A stretch of 64,000 nucleotides of DNA, taken from the NCBI RefSeq assembly GCF_008386505.1, contig NZ_VUNZ01000001.1, forward strand, positions 930,001 to 994,000, read 5' to 3'. The DNA is from Chryseobacterium sediminis (GTDB lineage Bacteria; Bacteroidota; Bacteroidia; Flavobacteriales; Weeksellaceae). Within the stretch, counting starts at the first letter, position 1, and each line of letters starts with the position of its first letter. The translations under genes were made by a program, and so were the position numbers. A model generated the notes under the pieces. The model worked only from the letters and a program-made list of their open reading frames with translations, made no database searches and was not told the origin of the DNA. Below, one piece after another: positions 16,722-25,048 of this stretch.

Positions 16722-16754
16722 AAAAATCTGTGTTATCTGAGAAATCTGCGGGAA
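16722..16754. repeat. Right inverted repeat of the GxxExxY cassette
   Basis: Contains AATCTGTG and AAATCTGCGGGAA. It is the imperfect reverse complement of 16268-16303. It lies between the GxxExxY start and the mutase gene end. Confidence 0.6.
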
Positions 16755-16763
16755 CAATACAGT

Positions 16764-17927
16764 TTATTCAAACATTTCAGCCCAGCGAACGGCTTTTATT
16801 TCTTTTTCGTTGTAAAGATCTCCGATAGACTTTTTAACGTCTAATTTAGGGTATAAATTCACGCCAATCAGCTTTATTTTTCCTTCTTCAATCCATTGCT
16901 GCTCTTCAACAGCATGGTCGTAGATCTTTTTCTGAACAACTCCTTGTTTTAACAATTCAAGATACCCTCCTGCTTCTTCGATTTCAACAAATAATGCCCA
17001 GGATTTTTCTGCAAACTGTTTCGTAATATCTTCAACATAATAACTTCCGTTCGATGCATCTTCAAATACATTGATGATACTTTCGTAAGCCAGTACAATC
17101 TGTTGTTTGAAAGAGATTTCTTCCGAATTATCCGTACTTCTGCTTACAAGATAGTTATTGGTGAAAACAGCATCTGCTCCTCCAATCATTGCGGAAGCAA
17201 GTTCTAATGTAGAACGGATAAGGTTGTTTTCATTGTCAGAAACGGCCTTATTTCTCAGTGAAGTCTCTGCAAAGATATATGGAACTTCATCCATCCCATA
17301 TTCCTTGGAAAGTTGGTTAAAAACGATTTTAAAGGCTCTTAATTTTGCCATTTCAAAGAAATAATTTCCTCCTACTGCTATTCTGAAGATCAGTTTATTC
17401 AAAATGTCAGCACCATACGCTTCTACCAGTTCCTTAGTTTTTGCCAGTGCAATCCCAAGTTGTTGATAAATAGCTGCTCCGGCATTCTGATGCAATGAAA
17501 TATCAACACAGATATTTCTTTTAAAGTCTTTTGCCAGTAATTCTTTCGCCAGCTGGTCGTCTATACTTCCTTCTTTTTCATTAAAAATATCAATCAATGA
17601 AAAATATTGATCTTCTTCTTTAGGGCTGATGTGTCCTGCAAGTTCTTTGTTGTTGACAAAAAGGGTTTTTTGATCAAGATTTTCTACATTATGATCAAGG
17701 ATAAATGCAAATACTTCTTCTTCTAAACTTTCATGGTATTTCGCTACCAAATGGGTACTTTCTTCAACTCTGGGCAGATTTACCAAAGGCTTCTGAACCT
17801 CTGTATAAAAAGGCTTCACCTCTACTCCTTCCAAATTCTGTTTTTCTAAAATAGGGTAAATATCCTCTGTTTTAAGTTGTTTTTTGACTAAATTTTCCCA
17901 GTTTGAAAATATATCTGTATTTGACAT
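16764..17927 (-). CDS. mutA: Methylmalonyl-CoA mutase, small (beta) subunit
   Basis: A 387-residue protein from the MSNTDIFSNWENLVKKQLK start. An in-frame ATG ten codons upstream gives a longer form, but the shorter start matches the usual beginning of the family. It shows the barrel of a mutase subunit (ISLHQNAGAAIYQQLGIALA, FRIAVGGNYFFEMAKLRA, YIFAETSLRNKAVSDNENNL) and lacks the C-terminal B12-binding domain (no DxHxxG), as expected for the non-catalytic subunit. It pairs with a large subunit that binds cobalamin to convert methylmalonyl-CoA to succinyl-CoA. No mutB gene is in the window downstream of it; the GxxExxY cassette and the methyltransferase follow instead. Confidence 0.88.
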   Translation of the reverse strand: MSNTDIFSNWENLVKKQLKTEDIYPILEKQNLEGVEVKPFYTEVQKPLVNLPRVEESTHLVAKYHESLEEEVFAFILDHNVENLDQKTLFVNNKELAGHISPKEEDQYFSLIDIFNEKEGSIDDQLAKELLAKDFKRNICVDISLHQNAGAAIYQQLGIALAKTKELVEAYGADILNKLIFRIAVGGNYFFEMAKLRAFKIVFNQLSKEYGMDEVPYIFAETSLRNKAVSDNENNLIRSTLELASAMIGGADAVFTNNYLVSRSTDNSEEISFKQQIVLAYESIINVFEDASNGSYYVEDITKQFAEKSWALFVEIEEAGGYLELLKQGVVQKKIYDHAVEEQQWIEEGKIKLIGVNLYPKLDVKKSIGDLYNEKEIKAVRWAEMFE

Positions 17928-18009
17928 TAGTTTTTTTATTTGTGAATTGTCAATCATGAATTTTAAAAAAAATAAAATTTCACCATTGACGTAATTCTAT
18001 TCAACTTTA

Positions 18010-18366
18010 TTATTTTTTAGCAACTTTTGTGCTGTCTACCACCAAAATGAAGATCTCTTCATTCGGTTTTTTCATAAAATAATTTTCTCTTGCGTATTTT
18101 TCTTTCTCAGACTTGTTGTTCATCAGTTTTTTATAAAAAGCATCATTTTTTTCATATTCTTTTTTATAGAAGTCCAGCTGCTCTTCATATTTTCTGATTT
18201 CACCATTCAGTTCATTGATTACAAGAAATGAGGTTTTATCGAAAAAAATCATCCATACCAAAAACAGACAGATCGTAATGGTATACTTGTTCAAAACATA
18301 TTTCTGTATAAGTTTGAATGTTTCAGATTTCGGCTGAATGTCTTTGATAAGGTTGTTTTCTTCCAT
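18010..18366 (-). CDS. Septum formation initiator (DivIC/FtsB-like)
   Basis: A 118-residue protein. A short cytoplasmic tail is followed by a single membrane helix at about 29-45 (YTITICLFLVWMIFFDK), then a coiled coil (INELNGEIRKYEEQLDFYKK and on) and the conserved KEKYARENYFMKKPNEEIFIL motif at the C-terminus. This is the layout of the bitopic divisome proteins that bind FtsL/FtsQ at the septum. It lies five bases downstream of udk and about 80 bases upstream of the mutase gene, so the three are probably one transcript. Confidence 0.88.
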   Translation of the reverse strand: MEENNLIKDIQPKSETFKLIQKYVLNKYTITICLFLVWMIFFDKTSFLVINELNGEIRKYEEQLDFYKKEYEKNDAFYKKLMNNKSEKEKYARENYFMKKPNEEIFILVVDSTKVAKK

Positions 18367-18371
18367 TTTTT

Positions 18372-18986
18372 TTAATGTTTTTTCAACGAGTTTTTAATAA
18401 CAGTAGTTAAAAAATCAATCGCTACGGAATTCTGCTTCATATTAGGGATAATAAGATCCGCATCATTTTTAGAAGGCTCTATGAATTCCTGGTGCATTGG
18501 TTTCAGTGTAGTCTGATAACGGTGTAAAACTTCGCTCAGATCTCTCCCTCTTTCCTGGGTATCTCTCCTGATCCTCCTGATCAGCCTTTCGTCAGAATCT
18601 GCATGAACGAATACTTTCAAATCAAATTCTTTCAGTAATTCTTTGTTGGTAAGAACAAGAATTCCTTCTACTACCAATACGTTTTTAGGTTCTACAGTGA
18701 CATGATCTCCTGTTCTGGAATGAGTGACAAAGCTATAAATGGGCTGTTCAATAGACTCATTATTCTTTAAAGCTTTCACATGTTTTATCAATAATTCAAA
18801 ATCTATTGACTTGGGATGGTCATAATTAAGAGCTTCTCTTTCTGTCAATGTAAGACCTTGGTTGTCGTGATAATAATTATCCTGAGAGAGGATATTCATT
18901 CCCTCAATATCAAGCTGCTGAAGTATCTTATCAACAACTGTAGTTTTGCCGGATCCTGTACCACCGGCAATTCCTATTACAAGCAT
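18372..18986 (-). CDS. udk: Uridine kinase
   Basis: A 204-residue protein. The P-loop GIAGGTGSGKTT lies at about residues 5-16, with LSQDNYYHD at about 35-43 (substrate Asp), NYDHPKSIDFELL at about 54-66, and RLIRRIRRDTQERGR at about 134-148 (lid arginines). It phosphorylates uridine and cytidine to the monophosphates in pyrimidine salvage. Length is normal. A TATATTTG box with a TTG 20 bases further up precedes the gene, so it probably leads the udk-divIC-mutA unit. Confidence 0.95.
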   Translation of the reverse strand: MLVIGIAGGTGSGKTTVVDKILQQLDIEGMNILSQDNYYHDNQGLTLTEREALNYDHPKSIDFELLIKHVKALKNNESIEQPIYSFVTHSRTGDHVTVEPKNVLVVEGILVLTNKELLKEFDLKVFVHADSDERLIRRIRRDTQERGRDLSEVLHRYQTTLKPMHQEFIEPSKNDADLIIPNMKQNSVAIDFLTTVIKNSLKKH

Positions 18987-19013
18987 TATTTTTTTGTTTC
19001 TTTATAGTTGGTA

Positions 19014-19044
19014 CAAATATACTATTTTAGATAAAATATGACAA
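19014..19044 (-). promoter_or_regulatory. Promoter of the udk unit
   Basis: TATATTTG at 19014-19021 and TTG at 19042-19044 on the minus strand, 20 bases apart. This agrees with the flavobacterial consensus and lies 27 bases from the udk ATG. Confidence 0.6.
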
Positions 19045-19160
19045 TGTAAGAATATTGAGAAATTAAAAGATTAAAGCATTTAAAGATTAAAAGATATTCC
19101 TGAAGACTGCTACTCTTTGTCATTTATTGTTATTCCTGAACTTTCCCCTTCGGATTCAAT

Positions 19161-19188
19161 AAAAAAAACCGACAATAAACTTGCCGGT
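19161..19188 (-). terminator. Terminator of clpS
   Basis: AAAACCG and CGGTTTT pair with CAA/TTG inside and a 5-base loop, and a run of eight T follows on the minus strand, just after the clpS stop. Confidence 0.7.
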
Positions 19189-19195
19189 TTTTATT

Positions 19196-19501
19196 TTATA
19201 CGATTTCGCTTGTTAATTCGCGCGAAATTAATTTTTCATGCATAGGTTTCAAAACATCCATTGAGCCTGTTTTTACGGTACATTTGCCTTTGTAGTGAAC
19301 AAGAATTGTACATTGCTCAGCCTGCTCCAGCGTATGTTTGCATATTTCGATCAGACAGTCTATTACATAATCAAATGTATGAATATCGTCGTTATGCAGT
19401 ACCAGTTTATAGACTTCATCCGTATCATCCAGAACGAGGACTTCTTCCTCATACTGCCGTTTTGGGTTTTCGTAATCCTTTATGCTGTTATAAAAATTCA
19501 T
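19196..19501 (-). CDS. clpS: ATP-dependent Clp protease adaptor ClpS
   Basis: A 101-residue protein from MNFYNS. The core is characteristic of ClpS: YKLVLHNDDIHTFDYVIDCL at about residues 33-52 (the N-end-rule binding Asp-Asp and His), then HTLEQAEQCTILVHYKGKCTV. It hands proteins with destabilising N-termini to ClpAP/ClpCP. An ATG eight codons upstream is possible but would overlap the 3' end of the preceding gene by 14 bases; the MNFYNS start leaves a 10-base gap. It is probably co-transcribed with the CBS/CorC gene upstream. Confidence 0.92.
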   Translation of the reverse strand: MNFYNSIKDYENPKRQYEEEVLVLDDTDEVYKLVLHNDDIHTFDYVIDCLIEICKHTLEQAEQCTILVHYKGKCTVKTGSMDVLKPMHEKLISRELTSEIV

Positions 19502-19511
19502 TCTAACTGTT

Positions 19512-20870
19512 TTAAACTTCTCCAATTTTATCTGCTAAATGATCTATAGCATTAGGTTCTTCATAGACAAGCTCCACAAGCTCTACACTTTTATTATTCA
19601 TTTTCAGAATTTTGAAGTGGTAGTCTTCGAGATCAAACTCCTGGTTTTCTTCCGGGATGTCTTCCAACTCATAAAGAATGAATCCGGCTAATGAATTGTA
19701 CTCACTTTCTTCTGAAAGCGGCAGTCTTTTAGGCAGGAATTCATTGATTTCATCCAAAGGCTGTGTAGCCTGTACCCAATAGGTGTTATCAGATATTTTA
19801 TCAACAATTTTTTCTTCATCGTCTTCTTCATCCTGAATTTCCCCTACCAGTTCTTCCAGAATATCCTCCAGCGTAATAATTCCTTCAGTTCCACCAAATT
19901 CGTCAATAACGATAGCGATATGCTGTTTTTTAAGCTGGAATGTTTTCAGCAAGTCTGAAACTTTTTTACTTTCCACAACGAAAAAGGCATCACGCATTAA
20001 ATCTTTAAGGTCTTCATGATCCAGATTTCCTTTCCTTTTGACAAATTCTCTGATGATTTCTTTTGTATAGAAAATCCCAATCACATTGTCAATAGAGTCA
20101 ATATATACCGGAATACGGGAATACCCGCTGTCCATAATCTTATTGATGATATCAGTAACATCTTCCTCAAAATCTATGGAAGTGATATTTTGTCTTGGAA
20201 CCATGATCTGTTTAGCAGAGTGATCGGTAAAATCAAATGCATTTTTAATGATTTCATAGTTTTCTTCTTCAATCTCTCCGCTATCAGCACTTTGTTTTAC
20301 CAAAAGCTGAAGTTCTTCCGTAGAGTGAATTTCCTGTTCAGAAGCCGGGTGAATTTTAACCAATCTGAGGAATCCATTTGACATTGAGTTCATCAACCAG
20401 ATAAACGGTTTAAAAATCGTGTAAAAAACCCTTAGCGGAACGGCAGTTGCCATTGTAGTAGCTTCAGATTTTCTGATCGCAATTGATTTTGGGATAAGCT
20501 CACCAAATACAATGTGCATAATGGTGATCAACACAAAACTGGTTACTACCGAAATTGTAGTAATTGTTGTCTGAGTTAAATCAATACTTAGAGATGTGAA
20601 AATATTTTCAACAATATGATGCAGGGCACTTTCTCCCACCCAACCAAGGGCAAGGGATGCCAATGTAATTCCTAATTGTGTAGCGGAAAGATATTCATCA
20701 AGATGCTTGATGATATGTTCTGCCTGTTTAGCCATAGAATTACCTTCTGCGGCTTTTAACTGAATTTGTGAGTAACGAACTTTAACAATTGAAAATTCTG
20801 CGGCTACGAAGAAGCCATTTAGTAAAACAAGAAATAAGGCCAGCAAAAGCCTGACTATGTCCGAGTCCAT
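19512..20870 (-). CDS. Hemolysin/CorC-type membrane protein (DUF21-CBS-CorC)
   Basis: A 452-residue protein. The DUF21/CNNM transmembrane domain at about residues 1-190 has LNGFFVAAEFSIVKVR near the start and YLSATQLGITLASLALGW. A CBS pair at about 205-340 includes IMVPRQNITSID and IAIVIDEFGGTEGIITLEDI, and a C-terminal CorC_HlyC domain lies at about 350-440. The family is linked to Mg2+/Co2+ export or regulation; true hemolysin activity is not implied. It lacks the features I would expect of GldE. The promoter box TATCTTTG lies 29 bases upstream of the ATG. Confidence 0.88.
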   Translation of the reverse strand: MDSDIVRLLLALFLVLLNGFFVAAEFSIVKVRYSQIQLKAAEGNSMAKQAEHIIKHLDEYLSATQLGITLASLALGWVGESALHHIVENIFTSLSIDLTQTTITTISVVTSFVLITIMHIVFGELIPKSIAIRKSEATTMATAVPLRVFYTIFKPFIWLMNSMSNGFLRLVKIHPASEQEIHSTEELQLLVKQSADSGEIEEENYEIIKNAFDFTDHSAKQIMVPRQNITSIDFEEDVTDIINKIMDSGYSRIPVYIDSIDNVIGIFYTKEIIREFVKRKGNLDHEDLKDLMRDAFFVVESKKVSDLLKTFQLKKQHIAIVIDEFGGTEGIITLEDILEELVGEIQDEEDDEEKIVDKISDNTYWVQATQPLDEINEFLPKRLPLSEESEYNSLAGFILYELEDIPEENQEFDLEDYHFKILKMNNKSVELVELVYEEPNAIDHLADKIGEV

Positions 20871-20898
20871 TTAGAGGTTGTATAAATTTTATTAAGTA

Positions 20899-20906
20899 CA
20901 AAGATA
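20899..20906 (-). promoter_or_regulatory. -7 promoter box of the CBS/CorC-clpS unit
   Basis: TATCTTTG on the minus strand matches TAnnTTTG upstream of the 19512-20870 gene. Confidence 0.45.
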
Positions 20907-21092
20907 TGTAAAATAAAAATAACCTGAATCCGGGATTGATTATTTTGATGGAGGATTTTTTTGAAAGAAAATATGACATGATAAAACACCGTTCTTTTTC
21001 AATAAAAAAAGTAATTGAGGGTTCTATTTCATTTCTCTGCTAAAAGAAGCTTTTTGGATAGTAAATAACAGTTTCAGGATTATACAAACAAA

Positions 21093-21117
21093 AAAGCACC
21101 GATAATTTCGGTGCTTT
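21093..21117 (-). terminator. Terminator of the ATP synthase operon
   Basis: AAAGCACCGA pairs with TCGGTGCTTT around a 5-base loop, followed by TTTTTTG on the minus strand, 22 bases past the atpG stop. Confidence 0.75.
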
Positions 21118-21139
21118 AATTGTATCTTAAAATAATTCT

Positions 21140-22003
21140 TTATGAATTTTTCAAAGCTTCTGCTCCGGAAACAATTTCCAAAATTTCGTTGGTAATTGCA
21201 GCCTGTCTTGCTTTGTTGTAGAAAATCTTCAGATCATTTCTCAACGCTTCTGCATTGTCTGTAGCTTTGTGCATTGCAGTCATTCTCGCTCCGTGTTCAG
21301 ATGCTACTGAATCCAGGATTGATTTGAAAACCTGAGTTTTGATCGATTTTGGAATCAAATTATCCAGGATCTCAGCTCTGTTAGGTTCAAAAATATAATC
21401 TGTTTCAACCTGCGGTTCAGTGTTTTCAGGCATTGAAATCGGAAGAAGTTTTTCTGTAATCACTTCCTGAGTTGCTGCATTCACGAATTTGTTATAAATA
21501 ACATATACTTCGTCAAATTTTCCTTCTCTGAAGCTGGTCATTACTCCTTCGGTAATATTAGCTACCATATCAAAGTTCAGGTTATCATAAACAGAACTTC
21601 CATTAGCATATACCGTACGGTTTTTTCTTACAGCATCATATACTTTTTTACCTACCGGCAGAACTTCAATCTCGTATTGAGAATTGTTCTGGAACTGAAG
21701 GTTAAGCTCTTTTACGATAGAAGAGTTAAAAGCTCCTGCTAGACCTCTGTTTGAAGTAACAGCGATAAATAGAATTCTTTTAACCTCTCTTTTCTGAGCA
21801 TATACAGAAATCTGATCAGGATCTGAGCTAGAATTTACATTCTGGATAAGCTCCTGTAATTTTTCAGAATAAGGTCTTAACATTACGATTGCATCCTGTG
21901 CTTTTTTAAGTTTCGCTGCGGAAACCATTTTCATAGCACGTGTAATCTGCATCGTAGATGAAATTGACGTAATTCTGCCTCGTATTTCTTTTAAGTTTGC
22001 CAT
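21140..22003 (-). CDS. atpG: ATP synthase F1 subunit gamma
   Basis: A 287-residue protein. Both terminal helices of the central stalk are present: MANLKEIRGRITSISSTMQI (start, with ITRAMKMVSAAKLKKA following) and the C-terminal GARMTAMHKATDNAEALRND followed by YNKARQAAITNEILEIVSGA. It rotates within the alpha3beta3 hexamer. It is the last gene of the operon and is separated from atpA by an 85-bp spacer filled by an inverted repeat, an unusual interruption between two F1 genes. Confidence 0.97.
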   Translation of the reverse strand: MANLKEIRGRITSISSTMQITRAMKMVSAAKLKKAQDAIVMLRPYSEKLQELIQNVNSSSDPDQISVYAQKREVKRILFIAVTSNRGLAGAFNSSIVKELNLQFQNNSQYEIEVLPVGKKVYDAVRKNRTVYANGSSVYDNLNFDMVANITEGVMTSFREGKFDEVYVIYNKFVNAATQEVITEKLLPISMPENTEPQVETDYIFEPNRAEILDNLIPKSIKTQVFKSILDSVASEHGARMTAMHKATDNAEALRNDLKIFYNKARQAAITNEILEIVSGAEALKNS

Positions 22004-22088
22004 ATTGGGTTAGTTGTTGGTTGTTGGCTGTTGGTTGCTAGTTTTAGATATTTCTGTCAACTATCAACCAACAATCATCAACTAATTT
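22004..22088. repeat. Inverted-repeat element filling the atpA-atpG spacer
   Basis: The left arm (22010-22045) is made of TTAGTTG/TTGG words repeated with a period of about 6-7 bases, and the right arm (22055-22085) is its imperfect reverse complement (CAACCAACAATCATCAACTAA). It could fold as an mRNA hairpin between two co-transcribed genes. Confidence 0.6.
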
Positions 22089-23666
22089 TTAGTTATATTT
22101 AGAAGCTAAATCGTTAGCTGCCTGCTTAAGAACTGCTGTAATATCGTTATCGATTTTACCTGCTTTAATAGCTGCCATTGTTTCAGGGTGCTTAGATCTC
22201 AGGAATGCGATATACTCAACCTGGAATTCTTTCACCTTTCTGATAGGAACATTTCTTAGCAAGTTCTCAGTTCCAGCGTAGATCATTGCAACTTGGCTGT
22301 CTACAGGAAGTGGAGAGTTTACCGGCTGCTTAAGAAGCTCTACGTTTCTTTCTCCTTTAGAGATTACTGCTAAAGTAGAAGCATCAAGGTCAGAACCGAA
22401 TTTAGCAAACGCTTCTAGTTCTTTATATTGAGCCTGGTCTAATTTCAAAGTACCAGATACTTTTTTCATTGATTTGATCTGAGCGTTACCTCCTACCCTT
22501 GATACAGAGATACCTACGTTGATTGCAGGACGAACCCCTGAGTTGAATAGATCAGACTCCAAGAAGATCTGTCCGTCTGTAATAGAGATTACGTTGGTAG
22601 GGATGTACGCAGAAACGTCACCAGCCTGAGTTTCAATAATTGGAAGTGCCGTTAATGAACCACCACCTTTTACAATTGGTCTAAGAGATTCTGGCAAATC
22701 GTTCATTTGCTTAGCAATGTTATCATCAGCGATTACTTTTGCTGCTCTTTCCAATAGTCTTGAGTGAAGGTAGAAAACGTCTCCAGGGTAAGCTTCACGG
22801 CCCGGTGGTCTTCTCAATAGTAGAGAAAGCTCACGGTAAGCAACAGCTTGTTTAGATAAATCATCATAAACGATCAATGCCGGTCTACCAGTATCTCTGA
22901 AGAATTCACCGATAGCAGCACCTGCCATCGCAGAATATACCTGCATTGGAACTGGATCTGATGCGTTAGCCGCAACGATTACAGTATATGCTAAAGCTCC
23001 TTTATCAGAAAGAGTTTTAACGATTTGTGCTACGGTAGAAGCTTTCTGACCGATAGCAACATATATACAATATACTGGCTGCCCAGCATCAAAGAATTCT
23101 TTTTGGTTGATGATCGTATCGATAGCAACAGTAGTTTTACCTGTCTGTCTGTCACCGATGATAAGCTCTCTCTGTCCTCTTCCTACAGGGATCATAGAGT
23201 CAATTGCAACGATACCTGACTGTAAAGGCTCAGTTACCGGCTGTCTGAAGATAACTCCAGGAGCTTTTCTTTCCAATGGCATTTCGTATAAATCCCCAGT
23301 AATAGGACCTTTACCATCGATAGGGTTACCAAGAGTATCTACTACTCTTCCTAACATACCTTCTCCTACTTTGATAGAAGAGATTCTGTTTGTTCTTCTT
23401 ACTGTATCACCTTCTTTTACTAATTTACTTTCACCAAGTAGAGCAACACCTACGTTGTCTTCTTCAAGGTTAAGTACAATACCTTCTACATCACTAGAAA
23501 ATTTCACCAACTCTCCGTATTGTACGTTTTCTAACCCGTATACACGAGCAATACCATCACCGATGGTTAAAACTGTACCTACTTCCTCAACGTTTGATTG
23601 AGTATCGAAGTTGGCCAATTGCTGTTTTAAGATCGCAGATACTTCTGCCGGATTTATTTCTGCCAT
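22089..23666 (-). CDS. atpA: ATP synthase F1 subunit alpha
   Basis: A 525-residue protein. Walker A is [13 protein letters not shown] at about residue 171, and the signature [14 protein letters not shown] lies at about 377. The Gln of GDRQTGKT marks it as the non-catalytic alpha subunit. It binds nucleotide in the F1 hexamer. Its partner beta gene (atpD) is not in this operon; in Bacteroidota it is commonly at another locus with atpC. Confidence 0.98.
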   Translation of the reverse strand: MAEINPAEVSAILKQQLANFDTQSNVEEVGTVLTIGDGIARVYGLENVQYGELVKFSSDVEGIVLNLEEDNVGVALLGESKLVKEGDTVRRTNRISSIKVGEGMLGRVVDTLGNPIDGKGPITGDLYEMPLERKAPGVIFRQPVTEPLQSGIVAIDSMIPVGRGQRELIIGDRQTGKTTVAIDTIINQKEFFDAGQPVYCIYVAIGQKASTVAQIVKTLSDKGALAYTVIVAANASDPVPMQVYSAMAGAAIGEFFRDTGRPALIVYDDLSKQAVAYRELSLLLRRPPGREAYPGDVFYLHSRLLERAAKVIADDNIAKQMNDLPESLRPIVKGGGSLTALPIIETQAGDVSAYIPTNVISITDGQIFLESDLFNSGVRPAINVGISVSRVGGNAQIKSMKKVSGTLKLDQAQYKELEAFAKFGSDLDASTLAVISKGERNVELLKQPVNSPLPVDSQVAMIYAGTENLLRNVPIRKVKEFQVEYIAFLRSKHPETMAAIKAGKIDNDITAVLKQAANDLASKYN

Positions 23667-23682
23667 TGTATGGTTGTTTTTC

Positions 23683-24222
23683 TTAATTTAATTGGAAATC
23701 TTTTTTAACTTGGTTCAATTTTGTCTTCACAGACGCGTCTACCTGCTGGTCACCTACTCTTAGAACATATCCTCCAAGAATTTCAGGTTTTACATTTACT
23801 TTCAGATCAAAGTTTGAATCAGCGTTTACAAGAGTGGTAGATCTTAAAATCTGATCAAGGTTTTCTTTTGAAAGCGGAGTTGCTGTAGTAAGTGTAACTC
23901 TCTGTACACCGCTAAGGTCTTCTACTTTATTGATAAATTCCTGAGCGATATTCTTCAATTGGTTTTCACGTCCATGTTTAATCACCAATCTGATCAAATT
24001 CTGAGAAGAAACAGATAAACCTTTGAAAATTTCAGTTGCTACTTCTATTTTCTTTTTAGAATCGATGTAAGGAGTAAAGAAAAATTTGTTTAAATCTTTA
24101 GATTCAGACATTACCTTTACTACATCTTTCATTTCAGAAAATACAGTAGCCGTTTGACCTGATTCATTTGTAAAATCAAGTAAACCTTGTGCGTATCTTT
24201 TAGCTACTTTAGATGTAAGCAT
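23683..24222 (-). CDS. atpH: ATP synthase F1 subunit delta
   Basis: A 179-residue protein. It starts [20 protein letters not shown] in OSCP/delta style, and the conserved C-terminal part is [20 protein letters not shown] followed by [10 protein letters not shown]. It links the peripheral stalk to the top of F1. It lies 16 bases upstream of atpA and two bases after atpF, so it is translationally close to both. Confidence 0.95.
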   Translation of the reverse strand: MLTSKVAKRYAQGLLDFTNESGQTATVFSEMKDVVKVMSESKDLNKFFFTPYIDSKKKIEVATEIFKGLSVSSQNLIRLVIKHGRENQLKNIAQEFINKVEDLSGVQRVTLTTATPLSKENLDQILRSTTLVNADSNFDLKVNVKPEILGGYVLRVGDQQVDASVKTKLNQVKKDFQLN

Positions 24223-24224
24223 TC

Positions 24225-24722
24225 TTAGTTAAGGTTTGATTTGTTTAAATAATTTTGAACTAATTCGTTTTGAGCTTCGCTGTTGTCTAATTTTTGTTTC
24301 AAGATAGACTCAGCAATGTTTACAGATAAAGTACCAATTTGAGTTTTGATATCTGCCATAGCAGCATTTTTCTCAGCATTGATAGTCTGTTTAGCAGCTT
24401 CGATCATTCTGTCTCCTTCAGTTTTAGCAACATCTTTAGCTTCCCCTACGATTCTGTCTTTAATTTCTCTAGCTTCTTTAAGGATAGCGTCTCTTTCGAT
24501 TTTAGCTTCACGAATGATTCTTTCGTTATCTTCTTTTAAAGTTTCCATTTCTTTTCTAGCTAATTTAGCTTGATTAAGAGCGTCAACAATAGATGTTTCT
24601 CTGTCATTGATAGACTTTAAAATAGGTTTCCAAGCGAATTTACCTAACAAAAATAATAATGCTAGAAAAATAACAGACTGGATAATAAATAATCCTGACG
24701 AAAACTGATGAATTAATTCCAT
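24225..24722 (-). CDS. atpF: ATP synthase F0 subunit b
   Basis: A 165-residue protein from the MELIHQFSSG start. One membrane helix at about 10-28 (LFIIQSVIFLALLFLLGKFAW) is followed by a long charged helix with heptads, forming the peripheral stalk dimer. An in-frame ATG nineteen codons upstream would run the gene through the stem of the atpE-atpF hairpin, so the internal ATG is preferred. It ends two bases before atpH. Confidence 0.93.
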   Translation of the reverse strand: MELIHQFSSGLFIIQSVIFLALLFLLGKFAWKPILKSINDRETSIVDALNQAKLARKEMETLKEDNERIIREAKIERDAILKEAREIKDRIVGEAKDVAKTEGDRMIEAAKQTINAEKNAAMADIKTQIGTLSVNIAESILKQKLDNSEAQNELVQNYLNKSNLN

Positions 24723-24761
24723 TATATAAATGTATAAATAATTATTACTTTTTTTTAAAGA

Positions 24762-24796
24762 ACCATTATCTGTAACCAACCGTCACAGATAATGGT
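24762..24796 (-). promoter_or_regulatory. Strong hairpin between atpE and atpF
   Basis: ACCATTATCTGT and ACAGATAATGGT form a perfect 12-bp stem with an 11-base loop, immediately after the atpE stop. The sequence after it on the minus strand is TTCTTTAAAA, so it is a weak terminator at most; it may stabilise the atpE message or partly stop transcription. Confidence 0.55.
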
Positions 24797-24806
24797 CTGA
24801 TTTTAA

Positions 24807-25001
24807 TTAGTTTACTGCGAATAGAGCAGCAAACGCAACACCTTCTACAAGTGCAGCTGCGATAAGCATAGCTGTTTGGATTTTTCCAGATTGCTCAGGT
24901 TGTCTAGCGATAGCTTCAAGAGCAGCAGCTCCGATTTTACCAAGACCGATACCTACACCTAGTACTACGATACCAGCACCTACAATTTTAGGGATTTCCA
25001 T
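24807..25001 (-). CDS. atpE: ATP synthase F0 subunit c
   Basis: A 64-residue protein with two membrane helices. The first carries the small-residue GxGxGxG pattern (GVGIGLGKIGAAAL), the polar loop is ARQPEQ, and the second helix has the ion-binding Glu at about residue 53 in ALVEGVAFAALF. No Gln is seen in the first-helix ion site, and Gly follows the Glu instead of Ser/Thr, which fits proton rather than sodium use; this is inferred from known c-rings. Translation probably runs at several times the level of the neighbours. Confidence 0.96.
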   Translation of the reverse strand: MEIPKIVGAGIVVLGVGIGLGKIGAAALEAIARQPEQSGKIQTAMLIAAALVEGVAFAALFAVN

Positions 25002-25048
25002 AATATATAATTTTAAAAAATTTGTTTTACTTTAATTTATAATTTCAA

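Noticed and set aside
19512..20870. The CBS/CorC protein as GldE of gliding motility.
   Set aside because: The domain order fits the general hemolysin/CorC family, and the characteristic GldE beginning is not seen. No gld gene is near.
20948..21043. A 31-codon ATG frame on the plus strand (starts MEDFFERKYDMIKH) upstream of the CBS/CorC gene.
   Set aside because: No promoter box, no family resemblance, AT-rich context and no link to a neighbour. It overlaps the region just outside a divergent gene, where chance frames are common.
24807..25001. Sodium-type c subunit.
   Set aside because: The ion-site Glu is followed by Gly and no first-helix Gln is present, which points to protons.
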